Shown here in pieces: positions 35,301-47,555 of a DNA stretch of 64,000 nucleotides (positions within the stretch are counted from its first letter, which is position 1; each line of letters begins with the position of its first letter). This DNA comes from Pseudomonas anuradhapurensis (lineage in GTDB: Bacteria; Pseudomonadota; Gammaproteobacteria; Pseudomonadales; Pseudomonadaceae). A program made the position numbers and the translations under genes. The notes under the pieces are model-generated. The model was not told the origin of the DNA, did not search any database, and saw only the letters and a list, made by a program, of their open reading frames with translations. Location: NCBI RefSeq assembly GCF_014269225.2, contig NZ_CP077097.1, positions 3,359,001 through 3,423,000 on the forward strand. The letters are read 5' to 3'.

Positions 35301-37136
35301 TTGCCCGACTACATGATCCCCGCGGCGTTCGTGAACCTGGCACAGATGCCCATGACCCCCGGCGGCAAGCTCGACCGCGCCGCCCTGCCGGTGCCGGACT
35401 ACAGCGTCCAGGGCAGCAACCAGCGCGCCGCGCAGAGCGAGCGCGAGCAGCAGCTGCTGGCCCTGTGGCAGGAAGTGCTGGGCGAGCAGGCGATCGCCAT
35501 GGACGACAACTTCTTCGCCATCGGCGGCCACTCGCTGCTGGCCGCGCAACTGGTGGCCCGTATCCGCCAGGTGCTGAAACTGGAACTGCCCCTGCGCAGC
35601 CTGTTCGAGGCGCCGACCATCGCCCAACTGGCCATCCTGCTGGACAACGCCAGTGCCGACCGCCAGGCAGCCATCGGCGTCGCCGCACTGCCGAGCGATG
35701 GCCGCCGCGTGCTGTCCCATGCCCAGCAGGGCATGTGGCTGGTGCAGGCGTTGCAACCGGGCAGCGCGGCCTACCACATCCCCAGCGCCGCGCGCCTGCT
35801 CGGGCGCCTCGACCTGGCCGCCTTGCGCCAGGCATTCCAGGCGCTCGCCCAGCGCCACGAGGCCCTGCGCAGCAGCTTCCACGAAGACGACGGCACGCTG
35901 TATGTAAAGGTGCAGGACAGCCTCGAACTGCCGCTGGACTGGCACGACCTCGGCCTGCTGCCGGAAACCGAGCGCGAGGCCAGCGCCCGGCGCCTGCTGG
36001 TGGAGCTGGCGACCCGCCCGATCGACCTGCGCCAGGCCCCGCTGCTGCGCCTGCACCTGGTGCGCCTGGACGATCAGCAGCACCTGCTGTTGCTGGTGAT
36101 GCACCACATCGTCTCCGATGGCTGGTCGATGGGCGTGCTGGTGCGCGAACTCGGCCAGCTCTACCGCGCAGCGCTGCACGGCGCCAGCGCTGCGCTGCCC
36201 GCACTGCCGGTGCAGTACAGCGACTATGCCGCCTGGCAGCGCCAGCAGCTCGACGCCGCGACCTGCCAGCGCCACCTGGACTACTGGCGCCAGGCCCTGG
36301 GCGAGCCGCTGGCGCCGCTCGAACTGTTCAGCTACCGGCCGCGCCCCGAGGTGCTCGGTGGCCAAGGCGCACGGCTGTCGTTCCAGATCGACGCGGCCTC
36401 GGCCCAGGCCCTCAGGCAGCTGTGCCTGAGCCATGGCGCCACCTTGTTCATGGGTTTGCTGGGCGTGCTGCAACTGAACCTGTACCTGCACAGCGAGCGT
36501 ACCCAGGCGGTGATCGGTACCGACGTGGCCAACCGCGAACGCAGCGAGACCGAGGGCCTGGTGGGCTTCTTCATCAACCAGCTGGCGCTGCGCGGCGATG
36601 TCGGCGGCAACCCCAGCTTCAACGCCCTGCTGCAGCGCCTGCGGCCACAGGTGCTGGAAGCCTTCAGCCACCAGGCCCTGCCTTTCAGCAGCCTGGTCGA
36701 AGCACTCAACCCCGCCCGCAGCCTGGCCTACAACCCGCTGTTCCAGGCCAAGCTGGTGCTGCAGAACCAACCCGACAGCGCCCTGGAATTGCCGGGCCTG
36801 AAGGTGCTGCCCGAACGCATCGAGCATGGCCAGTCGCAGCTGGACCTGCACCTGAGCGTGGAAGAGCACCCGGCTGGCCTGGCCTGCACCCTGAAATACA
36901 ACACCGACCTGCTCGATGAGCACGCGGCCGAGGCCTTCGCCAGCGCCTTCACGCGCCTGCTCGAACAGCTGGTGATGGCCCCCGAGCTGCCGGTGGAAAC
37001 GCTGCTCCAGCCGCTGCGCGCGCAGCTGCAGGAACAACGCATGCAGCACCTGAGCGCGCGTAGCGAACGGAGCCTGGCCCGCCTGGGCGGCAGCCGTCGC
37101 CGCAGCCGCATCACCATCGACTCTATGGAGGGATAA
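32367..37136 (+). CDS. NRPS 3: C-A-T-C
   Basis: A 1589-residue NRPS whose ATG at 32367 follows GGAG, 4 nt after the NRPS 2 stop. A short helical N-terminus (residues 1-35) resembles a docking segment. C1 has QHIVADG near 178 (first His replaced by Gln, second retained). The A domain (500-1010; YTSGSTGKPKG, NIYGPTEIT) has pocket residues D-G-D, probably C, then S-G-I-V-V. I cannot assign this code; the acidic residue at the third position resembles ornithine/lysine-type codes. The carrier is AIGGHSLLAAQ (1049). A second, intact C domain (HHIVSDG near 1245) ends the protein without its own A domain, presumably serving NRPS 4. Confidence 0.9.
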   Translation: MQLDPQQLAERIARLAPEKRQAFASALAAQGFALSRLPIVAAGEPGPYPLSWAQQRLWFLHRLDPASSAYNMPAALRLRGSLDSAALQRSFDQLIARHAILRSTFDEANGQARQTVHEQLPMVLAQVDLASLPEEQRSARLQQLIDSESNRPFDLGQAPLRGLLARLAADEHVLVLSAQHIVADGWSLGILVKELSALYSAAVQGRDNDLPALPIQYHDYAAWQQTGLGDSALASELAYWREQLGAEQPTLQLPTDHPRPRQPSGRGSRHTLRIEAPLCQALRELAQARGTTLFSVLLAAFNVLLYRLSGQTDLRVGVPVANRNRVETEGLIGCFINTLVLRCQLDGQLRFDSLLDTLEHTRRQALAHQQLPFERLVQALEPERQLQHSPLFQVMFNLLDGTTPRRLQLPGLTIDEIEREQTSAQFDLVLTVVERSDALELTLTGNADLFEAATLADHGRSYATLLHSLAQAPATRIAQLPLYSDAQQQRLLADCQAALDLGPLPQLVHLRLAAQAAEQPQRIALIHDDRTWSYATLQQRAALISRHLLALGLPAEARIGLCLPRGLDIIAAVFGTLNAGLAFVPLDPQFPSERLAHMIDDADICLVLVAPDTAPCMAAYQRPCLDVTSLDADAPALAGVPSTRPVQREQLAYVIYTSGSTGKPKGVAVTHRSLAGYSEVARTYYGVDADDRVLQFSTFNFDGFVDQLFPPLVCGAALVVRGPELWDSHEFHARLYRHRITVAACLTTAYWFQLVQDFARQPHAAYGALRLVSVGGEAMPSAGLAAWRQAGLGAVRLLNIYGPTEITVVSSIQDCTALLAREPLPLQLPIGAPLRGRAYYLLDRDDNLAAPGVPGELCIGGELLARGYHDVPDLTAERFCPDPYGPPGSRLYRTGDLARRLPDGSYEYLGRIDQQVKLRGFRIELSEIESHLRSHPQVRQALALVREDRPGDRRLVAYLVFHDHPVDASELRQHLAAQLPDYMIPAAFVNLAQMPMTPGGKLDRAALPVPDYSVQGSNQRAAQSEREQQLLALWQEVLGEQAIAMDDNFFAIGGHSLLAAQLVARIRQVLKLELPLRSLFEAPTIAQLAILLDNASADRQAAIGVAALPSDGRRVLSHAQQGMWLVQALQPGSAAYHIPSAARLLGRLDLAALRQAFQALAQRHEALRSSFHEDDGTLYVKVQDSLELPLDWHDLGLLPETEREASARRLLVELATRPIDLRQAPLLRLHLVRLDDQQHLLLLVMHHIVSDGWSMGVLVRELGQLYRAALHGASAALPALPVQYSDYAAWQRQQLDAATCQRHLDYWRQALGEPLAPLELFSYRPRPEVLGGQGARLSFQIDAASAQALRQLCLSHGATLFMGLLGVLQLNLYLHSERTQAVIGTDVANRERSETEGLVGFFINQLALRGDVGGNPSFNALLQRLRPQVLEAFSHQALPFSSLVEALNPARSLAYNPLFQAKLVLQNQPDSALELPGLKVLPERIEHGQSQLDLHLSVEEHPAGLACTLKYNTDLLDEHAAEAFASAFTRLLEQLVMAPELPVETLLQPLRAQLQEQRMQHLSARSERSLARLGGSRRRSRITIDSMEG

Positions 37137-37139
37137 CAC

Positions 37140-38192
37140 ATGAACGGCCCCGCGATTGCCAAGCTGGGCGGCATGCGCCGCAAACCAATCCGTGTGGACG
37201 AGGATTCCCTGGTCCGCTTCACGCCGCTCAACCCGGGCAGCGGCTACACTGCCGTGTGCGAACCGGCCGGCTCCGGCATCAGCCTGGTGGCCTGGGCCGA
37301 GGCCAACCGCGAGCTGATCGAGCGCAAGTTGCTCGAGCATGGTGCGCTGCTGTTCCGCGGCTTCCCGGTGGACAGCGCCCAGGCCTTCGACGACTGCATC
37401 AGCGCGTTGTCCGGCGGCGCGCTGGAGTACAAGTTCCGCGCCTCGCCGCGCACCCAGGTGGACCCGCGCCTGAACATCTACACCTCCACCGACTACCCCA
37501 AGGACCAGCGGATCTTCCCGCACAACGAGCACTCCTATTCGCCGGTGTTCCCACTGAAGATCTTCCTCTGGTGCGACATCGCCCCGCTGGCACGCGGCGA
37601 AACGCCGATCGGCGACACCCGGGCAATCACCCGCGCCATCGACCCCGAGGTGCGCGAACGCTTCGCCCGCCTGGGCATCATGTACGTGCGCAACTATGGC
37701 GATGGTTTTGGCCTGCCCTGGCAGACCGTATTCCAGACCGACGACCGCGCCCAGGTCGATGCCTACTGCGCCAGCGTCGGCATCCAGACCGAATGGAAGG
37801 CCGACGGCCGCCTGCGCACCCGCCAGGTCGGCCCGGCGCTGGTACGCCACCCGCGCAGCGGCGAGACGCTGTGGTTCAACCACGCCACGTTCTTCCACGT
37901 CAGCACCCTGCCGCCCAGCGTGCGCGACGCCCTGGAGGCCGACTTCGCCGATGACGACCTGCCGCAGAACACCTTCTACGGCGACGGCAGCCCAATCGAG
38001 CCGCAGGTGCTGGAACACCTGCGCGGCATCTACCTGCAGCACATGACCGAGTTCCCCTGGCGCCACGGCGACGTGCTGCTGCTGGACAACATGCTCTCGG
38101 TGCATGCCCGCAACGAATACGACAGCCCGCGACGCATCCTGGTGTCGATGGCCGAGGCCCTGAACAGCACGGAGGTGGCGCTCAAGCCCTGA
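37140..38192 (+). CDS. SyrP/TauD-type Fe(II)/2-oxoglutarate hydroxylase, stand-alone
   Basis: A 350-residue TauD-family dioxygenase, starting 3 nt after the NRPS 3 stop behind GGAGGGATAAC. HNEHSY near residue 129 and SVHARNEY near 320 give the HxE...H iron triad, and SPRRILVSM carries the 2-oxoglutarate arginine. It resembles the hydroxylase upstream of NRPS 1 (shared MYVRNYGxG and ELRTRQV-like segments). It sits directly before NRPS 4, whose A domain has a His-like pocket and whose N-terminal C-like domain is degenerate, so beta-hydroxylation of carrier-bound histidine is the leading hypothesis. Asp remains possible. Confidence 0.85.
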   Translation: MNGPAIAKLGGMRRKPIRVDEDSLVRFTPLNPGSGYTAVCEPAGSGISLVAWAEANRELIERKLLEHGALLFRGFPVDSAQAFDDCISALSGGALEYKFRASPRTQVDPRLNIYTSTDYPKDQRIFPHNEHSYSPVFPLKIFLWCDIAPLARGETPIGDTRAITRAIDPEVRERFARLGIMYVRNYGDGFGLPWQTVFQTDDRAQVDAYCASVGIQTEWKADGRLRTRQVGPALVRHPRSGETLWFNHATFFHVSTLPPSVRDALEADFADDDLPQNTFYGDGSPIEPQVLEHLRGIYLQHMTEFPWRHGDVLLLDNMLSVHARNEYDSPRRILVSMAEALNSTEVALKP

Positions 38193-38243
38193 CGCGCGCG
38201 CCTGGTTCACGGTTTCCCTGCCCACCATTCAAGGTTTTCACAC

Positions 38244-42863
<4,620 letters not shown>

Positions 42864-42870
42864 CGAGCAG

Positions 42871-42892
42871 CTGCGGGGCACTGTCCCCGCAG
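42871..42892 (+). terminator. Hairpin after the NRPS operon
   Basis: CTGCGGGG (42871-42878) pairs with CCCCGCAG (42885-42892) around a 6-nt loop, 8 nt after the NRPS 4 stop. It has no T-tract, so termination strength is uncertain. Confidence 0.5.
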
Positions 42893-42895
42893 GTG

Positions 42896-42980
42896 ATCGC
42901 GGATAAATCCGCTCCTACAGGTCCGGCGTCGGCCCGAAGCCGGCGCGGTTCACATGTGTAGGAGCGGATTTATCCGCGAT
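42896..42980. repeat. Inverted REP pair between convergent operons
   Basis: Two 24-nt arms (42896-42919 and 42957-42980) are perfect inverted copies containing GCGGATAAATCCGCTCCTAC. They lie between the convergent NRPS and iron-uptake operons. A further REP-like stem (GCACCGGCCTTGCCGGTG region) lies at 42996-43042. Confidence 0.85.
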
Positions 42981-42995
42981 GCAGGCAACGCGGAG

Positions 42996-43042
42996 GATGG
43001 CACCGGCCTTGCCGGTGATCGCGGCTGAAGCCGGTCCTCCTG
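42996..43042. repeat. Additional REP element
   Basis: CACCGGCCTTGCCGGTGATC followed by GCGGCTGAAGCCGGTCCTCC has the paired-stem structure of another P. putida repeat class, just downstream of the DUF3325 gene stop. Confidence 0.65.
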
Positions 43043-43064
43043 ACGGTGGGCAAAAAAACCAATT

Positions 43065-43343
43065 TCAGGCGCGCAGCCAGTACAGCAGCAGGGCCACAGC
43101 CAGGCCACACGGCAGCAACGCAAGCACCCAGAACAGCGCCCCCATGGCCAGCCCCAGGTCCCCCATGCTCACCAACAGGGCCAGCGCCGATAGCAGCAGC
43201 GCCACCAGCCGCAAGCCTCGCGTGCCGGGAAACCGCCGTGGCTGCATTACCCCCTGCCAATGCTGCGCCTGGCTCAGGGCCAGGGCCGACAGCCCCAGCA
43301 GTTGCAAACCCAGCGCTGCTACGCTGAGCAGCCCTTCAAGCAT
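43065..43343 (-). CDS. DUF3325 small inner-membrane protein
   Basis: A 92-residue hydrophobic protein with about three membrane helices and the GLxLLGLSALALSQAQHW start typical of DUF3325. Its ATG overlaps the end of the PepSY gene by 8 nt. DUF3325 proteins are commonly encoded with PepSY and DUF3649 proteins beside TonB-dependent siderophore receptors. A helper role in iron handling at the inner membrane is inferred from that context, and the molecular function is unknown. Confidence 0.75.
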   Translation of the reverse strand: MLEGLLSVAALGLQLLGLSALALSQAQHWQGVMQPRRFPGTRGLRLVALLLSALALLVSMGDLGLAMGALFWVLALLPCGLAVALLLYWLRA

Positions 43344-44883
43344 CCTTGACCTCCGCCAACCGATGCACCAACACCGCGCGTCGTCGCAAGCGCCAGCCCA
43401 GGCAGCCAGCCAGCACCGCGCAGGCCAGCAGCACCAGGTCGACCCCGGCTACCGCCCACAGGCCCTGGCCAAGCGCGCGCAGCAGATGATCACCAGTGCT
43501 CCAGGCATTGGCCAGCACCGCCAGCAACGCCAGGGCAGCGATCGCCAGGCACTGGCTGGCCCACGGGGCACGAGCATGCGCGCAGCGGCCGATCGCCCAC
43601 CAGGCGTGCACGCCAGCCAATAGCCAGACGCCGAAGAATACCTGCACTTCCCAGTCGGCGCGCCCAGCCAGGCCGGAGGGCAAGCAACGGTTGGCCAGCA
43701 GCATGCCCAGCGTGGCCAGCGGCATGCCGGTGATCAGTACGCTGCACAGCAGGGTCATCACCAGCGAGCCCCATTCCCGGCCGGGCTGCTGCAGGCGGCG
43801 CTTGGCCAACCAGTACAGCAAGCCGCTGGCAAGCATCACGCAACCACTGAGGCCGGCGAAAAAGTACAACGCGCGCAGCGCCGGTTGATGGAAATGCGCC
43901 ACATGCAGCCCAGCCAGTACATCCAGGGTCGCCGCCGCGGCGGGCAGGCGCGCGGCATGCAGCAAGCGTGCGCTGGCACCATCGAAGTACAGGGTTTGCC
44001 CGTCCACACTCAGGCGGTCGGCCACGCTGCGGCTGATCTCGACATAGGCGTTGGCATCGCCGGGATGCCACACCCTGACAAATGCCGGTGCGCCCCCGCC
44101 CCACTGTTGGCGGGCCTGGGTCAGCATGCCATCGAGCGAGGCCAGCGGCCCCGGGGTGCCGGTCGCCGGGCGGCTGTAGCCAGCGTCGGCGTGTACCGCG
44201 AACTGCCCGGCCTGGCCGGGGTACAGCGCCTCGATGGCCGACGGCAAATACAGCGGAAACAAAATCAGCAGGCCACTCAGCAGGATCAGCGCATGAAACG
44301 GCAAGGCCAGCACACCGGTGAGGTTGTGCAGGTCGAGCAGGCGCCGGGGGGCTTTGTTGGCGCGCAGGGTGAACAGGTCCTGGAACAACCGCGCATGGAT
44401 GCACAGCCCGGCGACCAGGGCGATCAGCCCGACCATGGCGGCCAGCCCCAGCAGCCGGGTACCGAGGTTCCAGGCCTGGAGGTTCAGGGTGTAGTGCAAA
44501 CGGTAGAAGAAGTCGCCGCCACGGCTGCCGGCCACCTCCAGCGCGCCCTGCCTGTCTGGCAGCAGAAAGCGGCTGAAGCCTTCGCGCTCGACACTCCAGG
44601 CCTGGAAGCGCACCAGCGGACGGCGGGCATCGGGCAATTCGACATACCACTGCAACAGCGCCTTGCCGTCGCTCAGGCTGGCCACCTGGGGCAGCACCTG
44701 GCGGTCCAGCGACAACGGTGTGGTGGCCGGCGCCACGCGCAGCGCTGGCAGCATCCAGCTGTCCAGTTCGCGGTCATACAACGCCAGGCTGCCCATGAAG
44801 AAGGCGATCAGCAGCAGCCCGGAAAAGCCCACGCCGAGCACCCGGTGCGCCCACAGCATGGCCTGGCGAACACTGTCGAACAT
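43336..44883 (-). CDS. PepSY-associated TM protein (FoxB/FpvG/PiuB-like siderophore reductase)
   Basis: A 515-residue inner-membrane protein. It starts with the HRVLGVGFSGLLLIAFFMGSL helix of PepSY_TM proteins. A periplasmic region follows, then LHNLTGVLALPFHALILLSG with conserved histidines, LHVAHFHQPALRALYFFAGL, and several C-terminal helices. Homologues such as FoxB and FpvG are thought to reduce ferric siderophores using haem-coordinating histidines, releasing iron in the periplasm. It shares one base with the upstream DUF3649 gene (TGATG) and overlaps DUF3325, so the three are co-translated. It likely processes the siderophore made by this locus. Confidence 0.85.
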   Translation of the reverse strand: MFDSVRQAMLWAHRVLGVGFSGLLLIAFFMGSLALYDRELDSWMLPALRVAPATTPLSLDRQVLPQVASLSDGKALLQWYVELPDARRPLVRFQAWSVEREGFSRFLLPDRQGALEVAGSRGGDFFYRLHYTLNLQAWNLGTRLLGLAAMVGLIALVAGLCIHARLFQDLFTLRANKAPRRLLDLHNLTGVLALPFHALILLSGLLILFPLYLPSAIEALYPGQAGQFAVHADAGYSRPATGTPGPLASLDGMLTQARQQWGGGAPAFVRVWHPGDANAYVEISRSVADRLSVDGQTLYFDGASARLLHAARLPAAAATLDVLAGLHVAHFHQPALRALYFFAGLSGCVMLASGLLYWLAKRRLQQPGREWGSLVMTLLCSVLITGMPLATLGMLLANRCLPSGLAGRADWEVQVFFGVWLLAGVHAWWAIGRCAHARAPWASQCLAIAALALLAVLANAWSTGDHLLRALGQGLWAVAGVDLVLLACAVLAGCLGWRLRRRAVLVHRLAEVKDA

Positions 44884-45212
44884 CAGCCCGCCTCCGCCAG
44901 CAGGTGCTGCAGGGCCAGCAGCGCCAAGGCGATGGTGGTCAGCCGCAGGGCGTTACGCCGGGCACGGCGCGCGCACAACAGCCACAGCACCAGCGCCGGG
45001 TACGACATAAAGGCCGCAAGCGAACTACTCAGCACCGCCTCGCTGCGCGCCTGCCCCAGCCAGGCCAGCGCCAACGCGAGCTGGGCGCTGAGCGCCCAGG
45101 TGAACAAGTAGGCCAGCAGCATGACCAGCAGCAGCCATAGCGCACGCTGTCGGCCGCGCCTGGCGGCCGTGTTGGATACGGGTCGTTTCAACCGGGCCTC
45201 CTTGTTCGGCAT
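44883..45212 (-). CDS. DUF3649 inner-membrane protein
   Basis: A protein of about 109 residues with three or four membrane helices (WLLLVMLLAYLFTWALSAQL, FMSYPALVLWLLCARRARRN), matching DUF3649, a family linked to iron-uptake operons. The start is uncertain. The ATG at 45212 has a weak ribosome site, while a TTG at 45191 lies 5 nt after a perfect AAGGAGG, giving 102 residues. It is followed immediately by the PepSY gene (TGATG). Function is inferred from association with the receptor gene upstream. Confidence 0.75.
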   Translation of the reverse strand: MPNKEARLKRPVSNTAARRGRQRALWLLLVMLLAYLFTWALSAQLALALAWLGQARSEAVLSSSLAAFMSYPALVLWLLCARRARRNALRLTTIALALLALQHLLAEAG

Positions 45213-45267
45213 CAAGTGCAGCGCGACCAGGGCGCAGCATGCCGCCAGGTCACGCGGCTGTCACGCC

Positions 45268-47487
45268 TCAGAACTTGGCACGCAGGGTGAACGACACTGC
45301 GCGCGGGTCGCCGAAGATGTTGCCATCCTGGAAGGTGTTGATGCGCTGGTAGTACTTCTTGTTGGCCAGGTTGGTACCGAGCAGGTCGGCCGACAGGTTC
45401 TCGTTGATCTGGTAACCGATACCGGCATCGTAGAGGGCGTAGCCACTCTGCTGCAGCTTGGTGCCGTGCATGTCGATGCTCGGCACGTTGAGCTTGTTGT
45501 AGGTTTCGCTGACCACGCTCACCCCACCCTGCACGCTCCACTTCTCGAACTCGCCCGGCAGCTTGTAGAGGGTCCAGACGCGCAGCATGTTCTTCGGCAG
45601 GTAGGTCTGCAGCTGCTCGTTGGGGCTGTCGTAGCGCTTGTAGGTGTGGGTGAAGTTGGCGGTGAGGAACCAGTCCGGGGTCATCTGGCCGCTGACTTCC
45701 AGCTCGTAGCCGCGGGTGCGGGCCTTGCCACCGGCCACCACGGCCCGCGACGACGGGTCGTTCATGTCGGGAACGGCACGGTTCTCTTCCTCGATCTGGA
45801 ACGCCGCCAGCGAGGCATTCACCGCACCGTCGAGGAACTCACCCTTGATCCCCAGCTCGTGCTGCTTGCCTTCGATCGGCTCGAGGATGTTGTTGTTGAT
45901 GTCCAGGTTGCTGACCGGCTGCGGGTTGAACACTTCGGCGTAGTTGGCATACAGCGAGTAGGTGTCGTTCAGCTGGTAGATCAGCCCGTAGAACGGGGTG
46001 AACTTCTGCGACTCGCTCTGGCTGCTTTTTTCCGATGGCGAACCGGCCTCGGGCTGGTGCTGGCTGCGGTGCATGTCGAGCCAGGTGACGCGCCCGCCCA
46101 GGACCAGGGTCAGCGGCTCGGCCAGGCTCAGGCGCAGGTTGCCGTAGACCGCCTTGGTGCGGCTGTTGGCGACGTTGGTGGGCAGGCGATCGGAGTCGGG
46201 GAACGCCGGGTAAGGGAAGTTCGCCTGCGGGTCATACAAGTCGACATCGCCGAGGTAGCTGGAATAGTAGCCGCCGTTGGAGGAGAACTCCGAACGCGAA
46301 TAGTTGGTCCCCACCAGCAGCTTGTGCTCGCGGCCGAACAGGCTGAACGGGCCGTCGGCGTACAGGTCCACTTCGTCCTGTTTTTCGCGGTAGTCGAACA
46401 TGATCGAGTTCATCGACACCAGGTTGTCGGCCGGGTCGATCCCCCCGCCGTTGCGCGCGTAGGCCTGGGTCAGGTCGTAGTTGTTGTCGGCATGGCGCAC
46501 CGACAGCTTGGTCTTCCAGCCGCCACCAAGCTGGTGCTCGAGTTCGGTGAACACCGAGGTGCTCCAGAAATAGTCGCGGTTCCAGTTGGCCCCGTAGAAG
46601 TTCTTGCGCGACACATCCGGCAGCGACATGGCCGCTTCGCCGGCGCTGTTGGTGTAGCGGAACGCCGGCAACGAGCGTTGGGCGCCACGGATGTCGGTGT
46701 TCTGGTTGCTGGCACCGAGGGTCCAGACCGTGTCCGGGGTCAGGTCGATATCGACGATGCCGTAGGCCTGGTTGGTCTCGCGCTTGCCGCTGCCGTCGTA
46801 GGGGAATGCCGTCTTGTTCTCGCTGAGCACCAGGCGCCCGCGGATGTTGCCGGTTTCGGTCAGCGGGCCGGTGACATCGATCATGCCGCGGTAGGCATCC
46901 CAGGAGCCGGCGCTGATTTCGGCCGATACCGCTGGGTCGGCCATCGGCCGCTTACGCACCAGGTTGATGCTGCCGCCGGGGCCACCCGCGCCGGTCAGGC
47001 TGCCGGCCGGCCCCTTGAGCACTTCGACGCGGTCATACATGGTCAGGTCCGGGGACAGGAAGATCCGGTTGTCCATGGTGGTCGGCGTGCCGTCCAACTG
47101 CAGCGAGGTGATCTCGAAGCCACGGGCGAAGAAGCTCAGGCGGCTGGCGTCAATGCGCTGCACGGTCACACCACCGACTTTGCCCAAGGCATCTTCGAGG
47201 GTATAGAGGTTCTGCTTCTGGATGCGTTCCTGGCCGATCACGTTGATGGTCTGCGGCACTTCCTTCAGGCGCAGCGGTACCTTGGTGCCCACTGACACCG
47301 TCGGTGCTTCGGTCTGCATGCCGACGATGGTCTGCTCCGGCAAGGTGATCGAAGACGGTGGCAGCTGCTCCTCGGTGCTTTCCTCGGCCCAGGCCATTGG
47401 CGCAAGCAGCACACTGCTGCTCACCAGCGGGGCCAGCAGCCAGCTCCCCGTCTTGCTCGGCTGGCGGCCCTTTTCAACTTGACACAT
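45268..47487 (-). CDS. TonB-dependent ferric-siderophore receptor
   Basis: A 739-residue outer-membrane receptor. A signal peptide occupies roughly residues 1-35, cut after PMAWA. A TonB box-like segment is seen in SSITLPEQTIVG, followed by a plug domain (PQTINVIGQERIQKQ, GPAGSLTGAGGPGGSINLVRKRP) and a 22-strand barrel ending in the typical C-terminal SFTLRAKF. No N-terminal signalling (STN) domain is present and no ECF sigma/anti-sigma pair lies nearby, so regulation should be by Fur rather than cell-surface signalling. The ATG at 47487 follows AGGAG. It lies between the exporter and the inner-membrane iron genes and likely imports the siderophore made here. Confidence 0.93.
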   Translation of the reverse strand: MCQVEKGRQPSKTGSWLLAPLVSSSVLLAPMAWAEESTEEQLPPSSITLPEQTIVGMQTEAPTVSVGTKVPLRLKEVPQTINVIGQERIQKQNLYTLEDALGKVGGVTVQRIDASRLSFFARGFEITSLQLDGTPTTMDNRIFLSPDLTMYDRVEVLKGPAGSLTGAGGPGGSINLVRKRPMADPAVSAEISAGSWDAYRGMIDVTGPLTETGNIRGRLVLSENKTAFPYDGSGKRETNQAYGIVDIDLTPDTVWTLGASNQNTDIRGAQRSLPAFRYTNSAGEAAMSLPDVSRKNFYGANWNRDYFWSTSVFTELEHQLGGGWKTKLSVRHADNNYDLTQAYARNGGGIDPADNLVSMNSIMFDYREKQDEVDLYADGPFSLFGREHKLLVGTNYSRSEFSSNGGYYSSYLGDVDLYDPQANFPYPAFPDSDRLPTNVANSRTKAVYGNLRLSLAEPLTLVLGGRVTWLDMHRSQHQPEAGSPSEKSSQSESQKFTPFYGLIYQLNDTYSLYANYAEVFNPQPVSNLDINNNILEPIEGKQHELGIKGEFLDGAVNASLAAFQIEEENRAVPDMNDPSSRAVVAGGKARTRGYELEVSGQMTPDWFLTANFTHTYKRYDSPNEQLQTYLPKNMLRVWTLYKLPGEFEKWSVQGGVSVVSETYNKLNVPSIDMHGTKLQQSGYALYDAGIGYQINENLSADLLGTNLANKKYYQRINTFQDGNIFGDPRAVSFTLRAKF

Positions 47488-47555
47488 ACCGCGAACTCCT
47501 ATGCGTGGCCGTTTGGGGCCATTGTTTTTATGTGGTGTGAGGTGTTTTGCGTCGG

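Noticed and set aside
42896..42980. CRISPR-like repeats
   Set aside because: The repeated units are inverted, not direct, and match P. putida REP elements; no spacer series exists anywhere in the window.
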